Assembly: GCA_031430015.1 (NCBI GenBank)
Contig: JANPAR010000055.1
Span: 1-6,573, forward strand
Origin: CANJDH01 sp031430015
GTDB taxonomy: Bacteria; Pseudomonadota; Gammaproteobacteria; Burkholderiales; JAEUOS01
Direction: 5' to 3'
Length of the DNA: 6,573 nucleotides
Each line of letters starts with the position of its first letter. The stretch's first letter is position 1. Under the pieces are notes generated by a model. The model was not told the origin of the DNA. It was given only the letters and a program-made list of their open reading frames with translations, and made no database searches. Below are positions 5,909-6,573 of this stretch, one piece after another. Position numbers and translations under genes: made by a program.

Positions 5909-6573
5909 TCACACGGCAAGCGTTGGCGCCGGTACAAAGCTACGCCAGTAGTCGGCGCGCGCGGGCAACTCGGCGTAGGTCTTGATCTGGTCAGCGGCGC
6001 GGCCAGTCAACTGCGCAGCCGTCACACCTTGACGCGACAAATAGGCGGACAGCGAATCAATCGCCTCGCCGAGTACACCAAAACCACCGGTCATCACTGC
6101 CGAGCAATACTCGACCGCGCTCGCACCCGCCAACATCATGCGCGCGGCATCTTCGCCACTGCGCGCGCCGTTGGTAGCGACGAGGGGAAATTCTTTGCCG
6201 AGTTGCTTGCGTGTTCTGGCCAGCCAGTAGCAGGTAAGCGGCAGCGCCCAAGGGCCGCCGTAACCGAGGTTGGTGTCAAGTGACGGTGCCATCGTCTCGA
6301 GGTCTGGCAGCATGCCGAGCATGCGGCCGATCATGGTGACCGCTGCGGCACCACCGTCACGCGCAGCCTGCGCCAGTGCCGTGACGTTTTCGCTTTGCCC
6401 CGTGAGCTTGACCCACACCGGGATGCGCACCGCGCCGCACACCGCCGCCACCTGTTCGCGAATCTTGTCCGCCGCGCGCTCGGTGGTGACGCCGCCGTGC
6501 GATGCCTCGTCTCCATACGGCGTCCCGACATTGAATTCAAGCAAGCGGATGCCGGCCGCTTCGACCATTTTGG
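5909..6573 (-). CDS. Dihydroorotate dehydrogenase-like FMN-binding TIM-barrel protein, 5'-truncated
   Basis: The C-terminal part of a class-1 dihydroorotate/dihydropyrimidine dehydrogenase-type flavoprotein. The frame stays open to the window edge, so the Met at 6568 is probably internal. Visible from that Met: LLEFNVGTPYGDEAS (9-23), at the place where class-1 enzymes carry the active-site loop; PVWVKLTGQ (50-58), a barrel strand with the conserved Lys; and ATNGARSGEDAARMMLAGASAVEYCSAVMTGGFGVL (131-166), the typical FMN-phosphate binding end of the barrel. The N-x-S/G-C-P motif of PyrD class 1 and PreA reads NVGTP here, so the catalytic Cys is replaced by Thr. It is therefore unlikely to be the housekeeping PyrD, and its substrate is unknown. 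The gene ends 14 bases before the acpS ATG, so the two are probably co-transcribed. Confidence 0.82.
   Translation of the reverse strand, partial: KMVEAAGIRLLEFNVGTPYGDEASHGGVTTERAADKIREQVAAVCGAVRIPVWVKLTGQSENVTALAQAARDGGAAAVTMIGRMLGMLPDLETMAPSLDTNLGYGGPWALPLTCYWLARTRKQLGKEFPLVATNGARSGEDAARMMLAGASAVEYCSAVMTGGFGVLGEAIDSLSAYLSRQGVTAAQLTGRAADQIKTYAELPARADYWRSFVPAPTLAV

Noticed and set aside
5289..5951. 220-codon plus-strand frame opposite nagZ and acpS
   Set aside because: It crosses two well-supported minus-strand genes and its composition (many Arg, Cys, His) is typical of an antisense shadow.
1..6573. Mobile element, CRISPR array, phage or defence system
   Set aside because: No transposase, integrase, regular spaced repeats, tRNA or defence-type domain is visible; all long frames are accounted for by housekeeping and transport genes.

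Overview
The window is ordinary, high-GC proteobacterial chromosome. Its codon use, the expanded branched-chain-type (HAAT) ABC transporter and an acpS-nagZ pair suggest a betaproteobacterium, probably Burkholderiales. This placement is inferred from protein style only; no rRNA or other marker gene is present.

The left two thirds (1-4298, plus strand) is one HAAT transporter locus in the classical order: periplasmic substrate-binding protein (5' end outside the window), permease LivH, permease LivM, ATPase LivG, ATPase LivF. A clear intrinsic terminator lies between the binding protein and livH, which probably lets the binding protein be made in excess over the membrane parts. From livH onward the genes are tightly packed. 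livM/livG and livG/livF each share a 4-base ATGA overlap. livH and livM are bridged by a 17-codon reading frame with ATGA overlaps at both ends. Together the proteins would import an amino acid, amide or related small hydrophobic carboxylate at the cost of ATP; the substrate cannot be read from the sequence.

The right third (4458-6573, minus strand) is a second, convergent transcription unit. In transcription order it holds an FMN-dependent dihydroorotate-dehydrogenase-like protein (5' end outside the window), acpS (holo-ACP synthase, which activates the acyl carrier protein) and nagZ (cytoplasmic beta-N-acetylglucosaminidase of peptidoglycan recycling). acpS and nagZ abut as TGAATG. The two units meet in a 159-base gap (4299-4457) with no convincing terminator.

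I see no tRNA, rRNA, CRISPR array, insertion sequence, phage gene or defence system, and no new biological system. The points worth a second look are the double-ATGA mini-ORF before livM, the repeat-encoded glycine-rich tail of LivM, the non-canonical ATPase motifs, and the flavoenzyme-like gene with no active-site cysteine next to acpS.
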